7,273 nucleotides of DNA from Candidatus Bathyarchaeota archaeon (GTDB lineage: Archaea; Thermoproteota; Bathyarchaeia; Bathyarchaeales; Bathycorpusculaceae), in contig DAOVFL010000046.1 in NCBI GenBank assembly GCA_030672945.1, positions 1 to 7,273 on the forward strand, read 5' to 3'. Both the position numbers and the translations under genes were made by a program. The stretch's first letter is position 1. Every line of letters begins with the position of its first letter. The notes beneath the pieces are model-generated. The model was given only the letters and a program-made list of their open reading frames with translations. It did no database searches and was not told where the DNA came from. This document shows positions 5,939-7,273 of this stretch, piece by piece.

Positions 5939-6979
5939 ATGTTGCAAATAAAGGTTGATGAGTTGAATTATCGCCTTTTGAGGAGCTTGGTCTATGGAAG
6001 AGGTGTCAGCGCCAACATCCATTGCCTTTCAAAAACTCTCAAGAAACATAGAAATACAGTACGGAAAAGGGTTGAAGAAATATTTAAGAACAATGTGCTT
6101 AATCCTCCTATTTTTCCTTTCATCGGGCTACGCAAAGAATACCCATTATTGGTTCTAAAATGGATCAATCTCCCATATGACAAAGAAGCTGAAAAATGGA
6201 TTAGAGAAGATCCACATATCTTTGCTGCATTTAGATCAAGATATTCAGAATATAACACTTTACTAATTCTTTATCATAAAGATATTACAAGTTATCAACT
6301 ATGGAGAGAAAAAATTGCCGCAGATCACAAAATCACCTTGGTCAATGACTCTTTTCCGAAAAGTTCAACTTCTCTTTTCTCAAACCAACTGATGATAAAA
6401 TACGATCCAAATGCGCCAGTCTATCTACTGGAAAAAGAGTTAAGAAAAAACGGGTATGTCTCCCTAAACGGATACAAACTTGACAAATTAAGCTTTCAAA
6501 TCGTTAAGCTCTTAACAAAAGGTCAATGCATTAGAATAAACGAAAATAAGCTTTCAAAAGAAATGGGTGTTCACAGGAAAACAATTATTAAACGAATCCA
6601 AGATTTAATAAAAGAAAGGTGGATTTCCTATCCCACTTGCAGATTTCCAAACTTCTTTACCCCGCCAAAACACATCTTATCTATTTGCAAGCTGGAAATC
6701 AGATCTTCCAAACAAGAATTTATTCAGAATATTAGAAATGACCCGCAAGTCACTTTGGCATTTGATATTAAGGAACAAGAATTTAACATTCTTTTGTTTG
6801 GAGCTTTCAGAAATTTGGAAGAAGAACTCAAATGGGAAGTCAAGTATGGTTTATATCTTCCAAATCGTATCGGAAAAGTTGATATTCAATATTTTGCACC
6901 AGGAAACGTCGTTAATATAGGTGAACGAAAAGTATCCCTTGGAATCATAGACAAAAAATACATGTACTTCCGAACCTAA
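5939..6979 (+). CDS. Tandem-duplicated HTH transcriptional regulator (Lrp/AsnC-like modules)
   Basis: This 346-aa DNA-binding protein is built from two copies of one module. The first has a winged-HTH at about residues 9-54 ('LSKTLKKHRNTVRKRVEEI') and an alpha/beta part at 60-135. The second has an HTH at about 183-229 ('LSKEMGVHRKTIIKRIQDL') and an alpha/beta part at 240-318. The two HTH cores share 8 of 19 residues at an offset of 175. The following domains share 'IRxDP-x4-AF' at 88-98 and 265-275 (offset 177). The layout recalls Lrp/AsnC proteins, whose HTH is followed by a ligand-binding ferredoxin-like fold, but here two units are fused, which would give a built-in dimer. No membrane segment or cysteine cluster is seen. 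It is divergent from the hydrogenase operon, so it may control that operon and itself. Codon use is AT-rich: 17 G+C of 60 bases in 6481-6540, against 26 of 60 in 1081-1140. Confidence 0.82.
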   Translation: MLQIKVDELNYRLLRSLVYGRGVSANIHCLSKTLKKHRNTVRKRVEEIFKNNVLNPPIFPFIGLRKEYPLLVLKWINLPYDKEAEKWIREDPHIFAAFRSRYSEYNTLLILYHKDITSYQLWREKIAADHKITLVNDSFPKSSTSLFSNQLMIKYDPNAPVYLLEKELRKNGYVSLNGYKLDKLSFQIVKLLTKGQCIRINENKLSKEMGVHRKTIIKRIQDLIKERWISYPTCRFPNFFTPPKHILSICKLEIRSSKQEFIQNIRNDPQVTLAFDIKEQEFNILLFGAFRNLEEELKWEVKYGLYLPNRIGKVDIQYFAPGNVVNIGERKVSLGIIDKKYMYFRT

Positions 6980-7048
6980 AACGTCAGCCTTATTGCGCTT
7001 ATATCACTGCCAAAAATGTCCCAGCTATGTTGTAGGACGGTCCAATAA

Positions 7049-7060
7049 CTAAAAAAACTG
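7049..7060 (-). terminator. Oligo-T tract downstream of the right-edge aminotransferase gene
   Basis: The minus strand reads CAGTTTTTTTAG, with seven T in a row, about 95 nt after the TAA at 7154. It is a possible archaeal oligo-T terminator. The 174-bp spacer between the two convergent genes (6980-7153) shows nothing else that I can assign. Confidence 0.35.
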
Positions 7061-7153
7061 ATGGAAGCGTTCTTAAGGCTAGTTCGTGACCCAAACGAAG
7101 GAATACCCATTTACCAGTAAAGCAAAGCTAAGACAGGGTCAAAACTCAATCCC

Positions 7154-7273
7154 TTATTTATTCTTCTCCATGAATCGCTCAACTTCGTTTAATGCTTGTT
7201 CAAGTGTTTCTAGTGGTGGAAGGAAGACAGCTCTGAAATGTCCTGACCCGTAAACTGGATCAAAACCCGACCC
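7154..7273 (-). CDS. Alanine/aspartate-type aminotransferase, C-terminal 39 residues (5' part beyond the window)
   Basis: The minus strand from 7273 reads GSGFDPVYGSGHFRAVFLPP, then a closing helix 'LEQALNEVERFMEKNK' and TAA. The 'GHFR-x-VFLPP' block is the C-terminal signature of archaeal alanine/aspartate aminotransferases. Its Arg binds the substrate carboxylate. The product would exchange an amino group with 2-oxoglutarate/glutamate. Only the tail is present, so the PLP lysine and exact substrate cannot be judged. It converges on the regulator gene with a 174-bp gap. A degraded copy of its last ~17 codons occurs at 322-372. Confidence 0.85.
   Translation of the reverse strand, partial: GSGFDPVYGSGHFRAVFLPPLETLEQALNEVERFMEKNK

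Noticed and set aside
7061..7120. 19-codon plus-strand frame MEAFLRLVRDPNEGIPIYQ in the spacer after the regulator
   Set aside because: The sequence looks somewhat protein-like, but it is very short, has an in-frame stop 15 nt upstream, no clear ribosome site and no family I recognise. It could be a gene remnant, but I cannot support that.
1..7273. CRISPR array, tRNA/rRNA genes, insertion sequence or phage genes
   Set aside because: I saw no regularly spaced repeats, cloverleaf-like segments, transposase or integrase motifs on either strand.

Overview
The window looks archaeal, most likely a TACK-group or Bathyarchaeia-like anaerobe. This is an inference from gene content and signals, not a phylogenetic result. 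Pointers are an archaeal-type split glutamate synthase (a stand-alone GXGXG protein plus a ferredoxin-FMN protein), a cytoplasmic group 3-type [NiFe] hydrogenase, TATA-box promoters with short leaders, GAGGTG-type ribosome binding sites, GTG and TTG starts, and oligo-T terminators.

Layout from left to right. The 3' end of a fold-type I aminotransferase runs rightward off the left edge (2-289). A spacer of about 210 bp carries a decayed fragment of a second, different aminotransferase on the minus strand (about 322-390) and the oligo-T end of the main operon. A tightly packed minus-strand operon fills 5633 down to 501. In transcription order it encodes an unrecognised 253-aa protein, the hydrogenase small subunit, the hydrogenase large subunit, a 217-aa GXGXG beta-helix protein, and a 513-aa protein with a two-cluster ferredoxin domain fused to the FMN/3Fe-4S synthase domain of glutamate synthase. 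Three of the four junctions are 4-bp stop/start overlaps and the other is a 6-nt gap. A 305-bp divergent control region (5634-5938) has a TATA box for each direction and several inverted-repeat operator candidates. A rightward gene (5939-6979) encodes a regulator that is an internal duplication of an HTH plus alpha/beta module. The right edge (7154-7273, minus) holds the C-terminus of an alanine/aspartate-type aminotransferase, to which the decayed fragment at the left is homologous.

Working hypothesis: the operon encodes one cytoplasmic complex in which the [NiFe] hydrogenase exchanges electrons through its small-subunit Fe-S relay with the dicluster ferredoxin domain and then the 3Fe-4S/FMN centre of the glutamate-synthase-like protein. 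No glutaminase domain, NAD(P)H/FAD subunit, MvhD or F420 subunit is present. The usual electron donor of glutamate synthase therefore appears to be replaced by hydrogenase, or the enzyme runs backwards and disposes of electrons as H2. The substrate is unknown. I know of no characterised hydrogenase-glutamate synthase complex, and this is the most interesting part of the window.
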